Origin: Chloroflexota bacterium
Lineage (GTDB): Bacteria; Chloroflexota; Limnocylindria; Limnocylindrales; CSP1-4
NCBI GenBank assembly: GCA_021815005.1
Contig: JAKAHL010000105.1
Coordinates: forward strand, 1-7,094
Direction of reading: 5' to 3'
Length of the DNA: 7,094 nucleotides
Shown: positions 1 through 6,466 of the stretch, in pieces
Layout: each line of letters opens with the position of its first letter
Position numbering within the stretch: position 1 is the first letter of the stretch
Translations under genes and position numbers: made by a program
Notes under the pieces: model-generated
The model's database searches: none
What the model was told of the DNA's origin: nothing
What the model saw: only the letters and a program-made list of their open reading frames with translations

Positions 1-32
1 ACGGACCTCGCCTGGGGGCGGGGGTGGGACGC

Positions 33-52
33 GGCGCGCGGGGCGGCGCGCC
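33..52 (-). terminator. GC-only hairpin downstream of the serine hydrolase gene (weak candidate)
   Basis: Bases 33-38 (ggcgcg) are complementary to 47-52 (cgcgcc) around an 8-nt loop. The hairpin begins about 20 nt past the stop codon of the minus-strand serine hydrolase gene. No T-tract follows it in the direction of transcription, and such GC-only repeats occur often by chance at this composition, so it is at best a possible pause or 3'-end stabilising structure. The rest of 1-74 shows no supportable gene. Confidence 0.15.
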
Positions 53-74
53 CGGCCAGGCCCGGTGCGTACCG

Positions 75-1466
75 TCAGGGATGGGCCGTCGCGCTCGCCG
101 TCGGTGCCCAGCTCGGTGTCGCGGTCGGCGTCGGCGTCGGCGTCGGCAGGACCAGTTTGAGCAGCGCGCTTGCGATCTGACTCGGGTCGTACAGGCTCTG
201 GTTGGTCAGCACCGCGATCGTGACGCCGGCGGAGGGCAGGTAGCGCACCACGTCGCGCATGCCGAGGTACCGCCCCGCGTGCCCCAGCGCCGTGTACCCG
301 TTGAGCGTCACGCGCTGGATCCCGAGCCCGTACGGGATGGCGGCGTGGAGCCGCACCGTCCGGGTGATGTCAGCCAGCATCTGCGCCTGCATGCCCGGGC
401 GCAGGACCTGGCCGCCCGCCCACGCCCGCATCCAGCGCGCGGCGTCGAGCGCGGTGGCGGCGATCGAGCCGGCCCCGGCCGCCGCGGTCACCACGGATCG
501 GAACGGCATCACGTCGGACGCGGGCGCCACGGGCTTGGCCACCCAGCTTCCGCCGCTCCCCGGGAGCAGGAGGTACGCGAGGGTGCCCGCCTCCCGCGGC
601 GTCTCAGCGGCCTGATAGTAGGCGCTGGAGAGCCCGAGCGGGCTCAGGAGCCGGGTCCGCACCTCCTGCGCCAGCGAGCGGCCCGTGATCGCGGTGACCA
701 GCTGGCCCAGCAGCAGGTAGTTCGTGTTGGAGTAGGCCCAGGTCTTGCCGGGCACGGCGTGCTTCTGGGCCACGAACCCCCACGACGCGCTGGCGGTCCA
801 GGTGGCGCCCGTGTCCTCGAGCAGGGCGTCGTCGATGCCCTTGCCGAGGAAGAAGTCCGGCAGGCCGCTCGTGTGGTCCAGCAGCATCCGCACTGTGATC
901 CGACGGTCGAGCTTGAACGCCGGCAGCAGCGGCGCCACGGACTGGTCGAGCGCGAGCCTGCCCTCCTGCACCAGCTCCAGCACGACCGCCGCGGTGAAGG
1001 TCTTGGAGATGGAGGCCAGCGCGAAGGCCGTGCCCGTCGTCATCGGGTCGGCGGTGGCCACGTTGCGGAGGCCGGACGCCCCCACCCACGACCGGCCGTC
1101 GTCCCACAGGATCGCCGCCGAGGCGCCGGGGATCGAGTCCGCGGCGCGAGCCCCGTCCAGCACGCCCTGGAGCTGCGTGGCGAGGCTGACCGGGGATGGG
1201 CTGGCTGGCGACTCGACCAGGCCGCCCGAACCCGACGCCCTGACACCGGCGCCCGCCGCCGACCCGCCGACCGCGGTGCTGCCCTCCGGCGCCGGCGAGC
1301 TCGTCTGGGCCGCGGCGGCTCCGCCCGTCGGCAGCGCGGCGGAGATCGGCCCGGGAGCGAACGGCCCGAGCACCTGCGCGGTGGCGATGACCAGCACGAC
1401 AATCGCGAGCGCCGCGGCGGCGACGCGGGATCGTCGGACGCGCCCCAACGCAGTGTTGGGCATCAT
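75..1466 (-). CDS. Serine hydrolase, class C beta-lactamase / R61-type DD-peptidase family
   Basis: Predicted penicillin-binding-like serine hydrolase (beta-lactamase/transpeptidase-like fold), 463 aa. A basic N-terminus (R9-R14) precedes a hydrophobic stretch at about 15-33, which fits a signal peptide or membrane anchor, so the catalytic part should lie outside the membrane. An Ala/Ser/Gly-rich linker follows (about 48-92), then the catalytic domain (about 95-440). All three active-site motifs are visible: S-I-S-K at 152-155 (nucleophile S152, K155), Y-S-N at 245-247, and H-A-G at 396-398 in the position of the KTG box. The Y-S-N plus H-x-G combination resembles the Streptomyces R61 DD-carboxypeptidase and many esterase-like relatives more than true AmpC enzymes (inference). 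The protein ends in a Pro-Thr tail (about 441-463). The substrate is unknown: peptidoglycan peptides, a beta-lactam or an ester are all possible. Start chosen at the ATG-ATG pair directly before the basic signal region; the frame stays open upstream to 1604, but that part would overlap the divergent gene. Confidence 0.88.
   Translation of the reverse strand: MMPNTALGRVRRSRVAAAALAIVVLVIATAQVLGPFAPGPISAALPTGGAAAAQTSSPAPEGSTAVGGSAAGAGVRASGSGGLVESPASPSPVSLATQLQGVLDGARAADSIPGASAAILWDDGRSWVGASGLRNVATADPMTTGTAFALASISKTFTAAVVLELVQEGRLALDQSVAPLLPAFKLDRRITVRMLLDHTSGLPDFFLGKGIDDALLEDTGATWTASASWGFVAQKHAVPGKTWAYSNTNYLLLGQLVTAITGRSLAQEVRTRLLSPLGLSSAYYQAAETPREAGTLAYLLLPGSGGSWVAKPVAPASDVMPFRSVVTAAAGAGSIAATALDAARWMRAWAGGQVLRPGMQAQMLADITRTVRLHAAIPYGLGIQRVTLNGYTALGHAGRYLGMRDVVRYLPSAGVTIAVLTNQSLYDPSQIASALLKLVLPTPTPTPTATPSWAPTASATAHP
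124..147. repeat. Hexanucleotide tandem repeat GTCGGC x4
   Basis: Four perfect copies of gtcggc run from 124 to 147, preceded by one imperfect copy (gtcgcg, 118-123). The repeat lies in the 3' end of the minus-strand serine hydrolase gene and encodes alternating Thr-Pro in the C-terminal tail. The unit is a multiple of three, so copy-number change would lengthen or shorten the tail without breaking the frame. Confidence 0.85.
1444..1460. repeat. Perfect 6-bp inverted repeat at the 5' end of the serine hydrolase gene
   Basis: cccaac (1444-1449) and gttggg (1455-1460) are exact reverse complements separated by 5 nt. The repeat covers codons 3-8 of the minus-strand serine hydrolase and faces the short divergent gap. 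It could form a hairpin at the very start of that mRNA or serve as an operator for a dimeric repressor; chance is also possible. The assignment to regulation is inference. Confidence 0.4.
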
Positions 1467-1472
1467 GGTGAG

Positions 1473-1478
1473 ACGATA
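1473..1478 (-). promoter_or_regulatory. Possible leaderless -10 element for the serine hydrolase gene
   Basis: Read on the minus strand, 1478-1473 is TATCGT, which fits the TANNNT pattern of a -10 box, and it ends 6 nt before the ATG at 1466. No Shine-Dalgarno sequence is visible in that space. This is the spacing expected for a leaderless mRNA starting at or next to the ATG. No convincing -35 box is seen at 16-18 bp, so the support is weak. Confidence 0.3.
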
Positions 1479-1518
1479 CGCCGCACGGGCGACCACCCGG
1501 CCCGGCCTTGCACCCATC

Positions 1519-1523
1519 AGGAG
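1519..1523 (+). promoter_or_regulatory. Ribosome binding site of the GreA-fusion gene
   Basis: AGGAG ends 4 nt before the ATG at 1528. It is the only good Shine-Dalgarno match in this part of the long open frame, and it supports 1528 over the many upstream in-frame starts that run antisense through the serine hydrolase gene. Confidence 0.6.
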
Positions 1524-1527
1524 CCCC

Positions 1528-2745
1528 ATGCCCGACGATCGAAGCGCCGTCACCCTCCTCCGCGAGGTGGGCCTCCTGCCCGACGGCCCCGCCCTGTGGG
1601 GCAAGCCCGTCCGCCAATCCGGCCCCGGCGTCTACCTGGTGGAGCTCAAGGAGCCGGTCCCCACCCTGTCAGTGGACCTGGCCGCGATCGGACGGTGGAT
1701 CGAGCGCGTGCCCGAGCTCCGTCTGGATGGCAGGCGGCCGAGCGGCCGGGAGGTCCACGCGCGGCTCGCCCAGTTCTGGCTGCCGTCGCAGCCGGTGGTG
1801 TTCGTCGGGTCGTCCAAGGGCTCGGTTGGGGGCCGCGTCGCCGCCCTCGCCAAGACCGTGCCGGGCGACAGCAAGCCGGCCGGCTCGGGACTGTGGCTGC
1901 ACCTGCTGCGGGCGCCGGCCGACCTGCGCGTGTGGTGGGCGGCCACGGACGCGCCGGAGGAGTACGAGGACGCGCTGCTGGAGGCGTTCGCGAGTGGCGT
2001 GCCGGACGCCGAGCGCGCGGCGTTGCGCGGCACCTCGGCCACCATGCCGTGGGCGGTCTGGCGCTCCCCCTCCGGCGGCCGCAAGGACACCGGCCTGACC
2101 GGCATGCTGCTGCCCGAGGCGAAGGCGCCCGCCCCGACGCCCGTCACGCGGATCGTCACCATGCCCACCGCCGATGCCGACGGCGCTCGCGACGAGGCCA
2201 AGCGCGGCCGCCGGCCGGCCCCAGGACGAGGGGCGGGCCGCATCGCCTCCGCCGCCGCCTACGCCGCGCAGGGATCGCCGCGCAAGGCAGTCGAGCCCGT
2301 CTACGTCTCGCCTGAGGGCCTGGAGCGGCTGGAGAAGGAGCTCGCCGCGCTGATCGCCCAGCGACCGGACGTCGTCAGGCGGATCTCGACCGCGCGCGAG
2401 CACGGCGACCTCAAGGAGAACGCCGAGTATCACGCCGCCCGCGAGGAGCAGGGCTTCCTCGAGGGCCGGATCAACTCCCTCCAGGCCAAGCTCAAGGTGG
2501 CGCAGGTCGTGGCGCCCACCGAGCGCGGGGTCATCGTGGAGCTCGGCTCGCGGGTGCGGGTGGAGGTTGACGGCGAGGAGGAGCAGTTCACCATCGTCGG
2601 GGCGGCCGAGGCGAACATCCGCGAGGGCCGCATGTCGAGCGCCTCGCCCGTGGGCGCCGCCTTGATGAGCCGACGGGTCGGCGATCGCGTGGAGATCATC
2701 ACGCCCGGTGGCCGGATCGCCTACACGGTCCTCGCGGTGGACTGA
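1528..2745 (+). CDS. greA: GreA transcript cleavage factor with an N-terminal GIY-YIG-like domain
   Basis: 405 aa in two clear parts. The C-terminal part (about 258-405) is a full GreA/GreB-family protein: an N-terminal coiled-coil (about 261-330) containing the H-G-D-L-K-E-N-A-E-Y signature with tip acidic residues D294 and E297, then the FKBP-like C-terminal domain. Gre factors enter the secondary channel of backtracked RNA polymerase and stimulate cleavage of the nascent RNA; both acidic tip residues are present, so activity is expected. Most GreA proteins are about 155-160 aa and begin where residue 258 does here. The N-terminal part (about 1-190) has G-V-Y at 34-36, F-V-G at 92-94, R103 nine residues later, a G-x-W-L segment at 121-124, and E152 in a helix, in the order of the GIY-YIG nuclease fold but with a long insertion between the first two motifs. 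A Pro/Ala/Arg-rich linker (about 190-256) joins the parts. The GreA call is firm; the nuclease-like call is inference. Convergent with the histidine kinase gene. Confidence 0.9.
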   Translation: MPDDRSAVTLLREVGLLPDGPALWGKPVRQSGPGVYLVELKEPVPTLSVDLAAIGRWIERVPELRLDGRRPSGREVHARLAQFWLPSQPVVFVGSSKGSVGGRVAALAKTVPGDSKPAGSGLWLHLLRAPADLRVWWAATDAPEEYEDALLEAFASGVPDAERAALRGTSATMPWAVWRSPSGGRKDTGLTGMLLPEAKAPAPTPVTRIVTMPTADADGARDEAKRGRRPAPGRGAGRIASAAAYAAQGSPRKAVEPVYVSPEGLERLEKELAALIAQRPDVVRRISTAREHGDLKENAEYHAAREEQGFLEGRINSLQAKLKVAQVVAPTERGVIVELGSRVRVEVDGEEEQFTIVGAAEANIREGRMSSASPVGAALMSRRVGDRVEIITPGGRIAYTVLAVD

Positions 2746-2774
2746 GGGCGAGCTCGGACGGGGCGCGGCCTCAG
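2742..2774. terminator. Inverted repeat spanning both convergent stop codons (possible weak bidirectional terminator)
   Basis: ctgagg (2742-2747) is the exact reverse complement of cctcag (2769-2774), with a 21-nt loop that also holds the palindrome cgagctcg (2749-2756). The TGA of the GreA-fusion gene (2743-2745) and the TGA of the kinase gene on the opposite strand (2771-2773) lie one in each arm. No T-tract follows on either strand, so efficient intrinsic termination is doubtful. The gap of 25 bp leaves little room for any other signal. Confidence 0.25.
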
Positions 2775-5700
2775 CGGCGGGGCCGGCCGTCGGGGTGGCC
2801 TTGCACCGACGGCCGGTCGGGAGCGGGGCCCCGCGTCGGGGCGCCCGGGATCACCGCCTCGATGACCGTCCCGCGCCCCGGCGCGGATTCCACCCGGAGC
2901 CACCCCCCGAGCCGCTCTGCACGGACGCGCATCCCGGCCAGGCCGAGGTGGCCCGCCGGAACCGCTTCCGGGTCGAACCCCCGCCCGTCGTCCTCCACGC
3001 GGATGTGGATCGCGTCCGCCTGCCAGTCCAGGGCGGCCCGCGCCTGGCACGCGCCGGCGTGCTTCACGACGTTGTGCAAAGCCTCCTGGGCGATTCGGTA
3101 CAGCGCCTCTTCGATTTCGAGCGCGGGGCGCCGGTCGCCCAGGTCGGCGTCCACCACGACCGGCAGGCCGATGCGGGCGTTCAGCCCGGCGGCGTGGGTC
3201 CGAAGGGCGGCAGCGAGGCCGTGCTCCTGGAGGTTGCCCGGCCGGAGCTCGAAGATGAGCGCGCGCGTCTCGGCCAGGGCGTCGCGCTGGAGCTCCCGCA
3301 GCTCGGCCAGCTTGCCCGGCACCTGGCCCGGGTCGCGCTCCAACAGCAGCTCCAGGCTGCGCTCCTGGAGCGTCATCGAGAACAGGGCCTGGGTCACCGA
3401 GTCGTGCAGCTCGCGCGCCAGGTGCGCCCGCTCCTCGGAGGCGGCGAGGTCCGCGGCCTGGCGCCGCAGATCCGCCTCCAGGCGGTCCAGCTCGCCGATG
3501 TCGCGCGCGGCCCCGTGCGCCCCCACGAACCGCCCGTCGGCGAGCATCCCGATGCCGGTCAGCTCCACCAGCCGCTCCGCCCCGTCATCCCCAAGGACGC
3601 GGAACCGCGCGCGGTGCGTCTCGGTGGGATGGCGCCGAAGCCACAGGAAGCCCGCGATCGCCGCGGTTCGCGCGTCCGGCGGCGCGAGGTCCGTGAACGG
3701 GCGGCCGACGACGTCCTGCGGGCGCCAGCCGATCACCGGCAGCGCCCTGTCCGAGACAAAGGTCAGGCGTCCGGCCGCATCGGTCATCCAGACCAGGTCC
3801 GGCGAGGACTCCACGAGGTACCGATAGCGGGCCTCCGAGTCGCGCACCTCGCGCTCGAGGCGCAGCTGGTCGCTCACGTCACGGGCCGAGCCGTGGACCC
3901 CCGCGAAGGCGTCGTCGCGGAGGACAGCCGCCGCGGCCACCTCCACCGGCTTGGCGTCGCCGCCCTTGGTCCGGAGATCGAATCGCGCGACAAGCGCCCG
4001 GTTCGGCTGCTCGGCGAGCGCTTGGAACCGCAGCCCCTGTGCCCGTCCCCCGCCCGGCGCCAGCACGATGTCACGGAAGTTGGTGCCGACGATCTCGGCC
4101 GGTGACCACCCAAGCACGCGCTCCACCGATTCGGACATGAAGGTGAAGGTGCCGTCCGCGTCGCACGTGAACACCAGGTCCGGAAGACTCTCCACGAGGC
4201 TGCGGTAGCGCTCCTCGGAATCCTCGAGCCGGCCGAGAAGGTCTGCGCCGGCGAGCGCGAGGGCCGCGTGGTCGGCCAGCGAGCCGAGCAGGACCGCCTG
4301 GTCCGGCCCGTACGCCCCCGGCAACGGCGAGAGGACGGCCAGCGTCCCGAACACCGTCCCCTCCCCCACCAGCGGCGCCACTGCCCAGCTGCGCACGGCG
4401 CCGTCGCCGTCGCCCGCAACCACGCGCCGCTCCTCGATCGCGACCCGGGCCGCCGCCTCCCCGGCCTCCGACCGCCAGGCGGCGAGGACCGCCGCCTCGA
4501 CCCCCACCGAGCGCTCGCGGCTGCCGCCGCGGGGGGCGGCCCGAAGGAGCCCGATCATCGCCCCGGCGGGCCCCAGCAGACGGGCGGCCTCGGCCGCCAC
4601 GTCGTCGAGCACGCGCGCGGGATCGAGGGTGGTGAGCGCCCGTCGCGCCAGGTCCCGCAGCGCCCGCTCCTCCGACGCGCGGCGGGCCATCGCCTCCCGG
4701 CCCCGCCCGAGCTCGTCGATGACCCGCGCCCGGACCAGCGCCACCGCGGCCTGGCCGGCGATCGTCTGGAGCAGCGCCACGTCGTCGTCGCCGAAGGCCG
4801 CGGGACGCAGCGACCACACGGTGAGCGCCCCGATCGGCCCGCCCGCGCCGAAGAGGGGCACGGCGGCCGCCGCCCGGATCCCCATCGCGCGAACGTAGGC
4901 GTCGGGGCCGGGACGGTGGCGGAACCCGGGGTCCGCCAGGTAGTCCTGCGTCACGGCAGGCTGCCGCGCGAGCACCGCCCGCCCGGACAGGCCAACCTCC
5001 ACGCTGTCGGTCGGGTCACGGGGCCAGGCGCCGCCCACCTCGCGGTCGCGGTCCGTCGCGTAGACGCCCACCAGCGCGGTGCCCGTGTCGTCGAGGAGAT
5101 CCACGCGGCCGCCATCGCCGCCGACGAGACGGGCAGCCTCGGTGACCACATAGCCCACCACCGACCGCAAGTCGTCCTCGGCGGAGATCCGCGTGCCCAG
5201 CTCGCGGAGGGCCCGCTCAACGTCGGCCTGGTGCTTGGTGGCGAGCCGCGCCCGGTCCAGCTCCTCGACGAGGCGGGCGTGGGCGATCTCGAGGGCAGCG
5301 TGGTCCGCCAGCGCCCGGACCAGGGCAACCTGCTGCGCGCCGAACGCGTCCGGCCGCCGGTCGAACACCCCGAGCGCGCCGTACACGATGTCGCCAGCCA
5401 CCAGCGGGGCGACCAGGAACGACCGAAGGCCGGTCTCGTGGGCGAACAGGTCCGACTGCTCCGTGTGCTGGAACCGCGAGTCGGCGAGGTAGTCGCCCGT
5501 GACCACGGCGGCCCGCTCGGCAACCGCTCGCCCGAACAGCCCCTGCCCCACGCGCAGGCGGATCCGCCACAGCCAGTGGTCCTGCGCCAGCCGCACCGCG
5601 CTCGACTCGGCCGCGAACCGCAGCTCGCCCCCGTCGGCGACCAGGTACACGAGCGCCCCGTCGGCTTCGAGCAGGCGCACGGCCTCCTGCGCCGGGCCGT

Positions 5701-5842
5701 GCAGCGCGAGCTCCGTGCGCGGCTCGGCACCGAAGGGCCCCGCGCGATCGCTGACCTGGGCGACGCCGAGCGGTTGCACGTCCCGGAGTCTAGATGCCCG
5801 GCGCCGCCGGGTCACGCCCCGGCCGGGCCGCAGCGGGGCCAT
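2771..5842 (-). CDS. Cytoplasmic sensor histidine kinase, GAF-GAF-GAF-PAS-PAS-HisKA_3-HATPase_c (NarL/DegS type)
   Basis: 1023 aa, no membrane segment or signal peptide seen, so a soluble sensor. Domains in order: GAF at about 45-190, GAF at about 205-375, a shorter GAF-like unit at about 390-535, PAS at about 541-660, PAS at about 668-788, HisKA_3 dimerisation/phosphoacceptor region at about 800-870, and HATPase_c at about 905-999. The phosphoacceptor is H813 in the R-E-L-H-D-S motif typical of the HisKA_3 family. The ATP-binding lobe has its N-box around N924 (H-N-V-V-K-H), a D-D-G-R-G-F-D box at 951-957 and a G-L-A-G-M-R box at 967-972. Such kinases phosphorylate LuxR/NarL-type response regulators; none is encoded here. 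Ligands of the GAF/PAS units cannot be read from sequence. Start: the ATG at 5842 has GGAGGG 10 nt upstream, but residues 1-21 are Arg-rich and include GCA, TCT and AGA codons that look rare here; a GTG at 5779 behind a promoter-like sequence is about equally likely. Confidence 0.92.
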   Translation of the reverse strand: MAPLRPGRGVTRRRRASRLRDVQPLGVAQVSDRAGPFGAEPRTELALHGPAQEAVRLLEADGALVYLVADGGELRFAAESSAVRLAQDHWLWRIRLRVGQGLFGRAVAERAAVVTGDYLADSRFQHTEQSDLFAHETGLRSFLVAPLVAGDIVYGALGVFDRRPDAFGAQQVALVRALADHAALEIAHARLVEELDRARLATKHQADVERALRELGTRISAEDDLRSVVGYVVTEAARLVGGDGGRVDLLDDTGTALVGVYATDRDREVGGAWPRDPTDSVEVGLSGRAVLARQPAVTQDYLADPGFRHRPGPDAYVRAMGIRAAAAVPLFGAGGPIGALTVWSLRPAAFGDDDVALLQTIAGQAAVALVRARVIDELGRGREAMARRASEERALRDLARRALTTLDPARVLDDVAAEAARLLGPAGAMIGLLRAAPRGGSRERSVGVEAAVLAAWRSEAGEAAARVAIEERRVVAGDGDGAVRSWAVAPLVGEGTVFGTLAVLSPLPGAYGPDQAVLLGSLADHAALALAGADLLGRLEDSEERYRSLVESLPDLVFTCDADGTFTFMSESVERVLGWSPAEIVGTNFRDIVLAPGGGRAQGLRFQALAEQPNRALVARFDLRTKGGDAKPVEVAAAAVLRDDAFAGVHGSARDVSDQLRLEREVRDSEARYRYLVESSPDLVWMTDAAGRLTFVSDRALPVIGWRPQDVVGRPFTDLAPPDARTAAIAGFLWLRRHPTETHRARFRVLGDDGAERLVELTGIGMLADGRFVGAHGAARDIGELDRLEADLRRQAADLAASEERAHLARELHDSVTQALFSMTLQERSLELLLERDPGQVPGKLAELRELQRDALAETRALIFELRPGNLQEHGLAAALRTHAAGLNARIGLPVVVDADLGDRRPALEIEEALYRIAQEALHNVVKHAGACQARAALDWQADAIHIRVEDDGRGFDPEAVPAGHLGLAGMRVRAERLGGWLRVESAPGRGTVIEAVIPGAPTRGPAPDRPSVQGHPDGRPRR
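5787..5815 (-). promoter_or_regulatory. Candidate sigma70-type promoter for the histidine kinase gene, leaderless from GTG 5779
   Basis: Read on the minus strand, GTGACC (5815-5810, 4 of 6 matches to TTGACA) is followed after exactly 17 bp by TAGACT (5792-5787, 4 of 6 to TATAAT and a fit to TANNNT). Seven nt further on is a GTG codon (5779-5777) in the kinase reading frame. The tagatg/agtcta stretch is a rare A/T-containing spot in very GC-rich DNA. The spacing would place transcription start at or next to the GTG, giving a leaderless mRNA. If real, the kinase is transcribed apart from tag and starts at 5779. No mapping data are available, so this remains a prediction. Confidence 0.45.
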
Positions 5843-5852
5843 CCGCGCGCGG

Positions 5853-5858
5853 CCCTCC
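5853..5858 (-). promoter_or_regulatory. Shine-Dalgarno-like GGAGGG before the longer kinase start
   Basis: On the minus strand GGAGGG ends 10 nt before the ATG at 5842. It favours the longer kinase start and would allow translation from a transcript shared with tag. It competes with the leaderless GTG model for the same gene, and purine-rich matches are common at this base composition. Confidence 0.35.
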
Positions 5859-5875
5859 GCGCGGGACCCGGAGCG

Positions 5876-6466
5876 TCAGGGCGCCGCCTGCACCTCGGAC
5901 CACCGGAAGCAGCCCACCATGTGGTCATTCACCAGGCCGGCCGCCTGCATCAGCGCGTAGCAGATCGTGGGTCCCGTGAAGCGGAACCCGCGCGCGCGGA
6001 GATCGCGGCTCATGGCGCGCGAGAGGTCCGTCTGGGCCGGGACCTCGCCGGGGGCGCCGAACCGGTTGACGATGGGCGAGCCGCCGACGAACGACCACAG
6101 GTGCTCCACGAGCGAGGTCCCGGCCTCGTGGAGGGCGAGCGTCGCCCGCGCGTTGCCGATGGCGGCCTCCACCTTGGCCCGGTTGCGCACGATCCCCGCA
6201 TCGTCCAGGAGGCGGGCCGCGTCGCGGGGCCCGAACGCCGCCACGGCCGCGGGGTCGAAGCCGGCGAACGCGCGCCGATACCCGTCGCGCCGGTGGAGGA
6301 TCGTGGCCCACGCGAGGCCCGCCTGGGCGCCCTCGAGGACGAGCAGCTCGAACAGGCGGCGCTCGTCGCGCACGGGAACGCCCCACTCGAGGTCGTGGTA
6401 GGCGCGATAGGCCGCGTCGGGCTGGTCGCCCCAGGCACAGCGGGGCCGGCCGTCGGCGTCGCTCAT
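5876..6466 (-). CDS. tag: DNA-3-methyladenine glycosylase I
   Basis: 196 aa, close to the size of E. coli Tag (187 aa). It removes 3-methyladenine from alkylated DNA, leaving an abasic site for base excision repair. The family's zinc-binding residues are all present: C10, H24 (in Y-H-D-L-E-W-G), H182 and C186 (in N-D-H-M-V-G-C). The L-E-G-A-Q-A-G-L-A-W block at 44-53 supplies E45 and W53, matching E38 and W46 of the E. coli base pocket, and the G-I-V-R-N-R-A-K and T-I-C-Y-A-L-M-Q-A segments are typical. The ATG is placed at 6466 because C10 must follow a short N-terminus as in known Tag proteins; longer frames run antisense-like through the hydrolase gene. The start overlaps the hydrolase stop as ATGA, with a weak AGGA 7 nt upstream, suggesting translational coupling. 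A 33-bp gap (96 bp if the kinase starts at 5779) separates it from the downstream kinase. Confidence 0.96.
   Translation of the reverse strand: MSDADGRPRCAWGDQPDAAYRAYHDLEWGVPVRDERRLFELLVLEGAQAGLAWATILHRRDGYRRAFAGFDPAAVAAFGPRDAARLLDDAGIVRNRAKVEAAIGNARATLALHEAGTSLVEHLWSFVGGSPIVNRFGAPGEVPAQTDLSRAMSRDLRARGFRFTGPTICYALMQAAGLVNDHMVGCFRWSEVQAAP

Noticed and set aside
745..1527. Upstream extension of the GreA-fusion frame to 745
   Set aside because: The extra 261 residues are antisense to the catalytic part of the serine hydrolase, look random, and lack the ribosome binding site that precedes 1528.
1467..1604. Longer N-terminus for the serine hydrolase, starting at 1604
   Set aside because: It would put 46 Arg-rich residues before the signal/anchor region and overlap the start of the divergent GreA-fusion gene.
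24..2315. 763-codon open frame on the plus strand running through two genes
   Set aside because: The translation is Arg/Gly/His-rich with no recognisable domain. It lies antisense to the serine hydrolase and out of frame with the GreA fusion; it is a shadow of high GC content.
2708..4105. 465-codon plus-strand open frame opposite the kinase 3' half
   Set aside because: Antisense to the kinase domains with no recognisable features; it also begins inside the end of the GreA-fusion gene.
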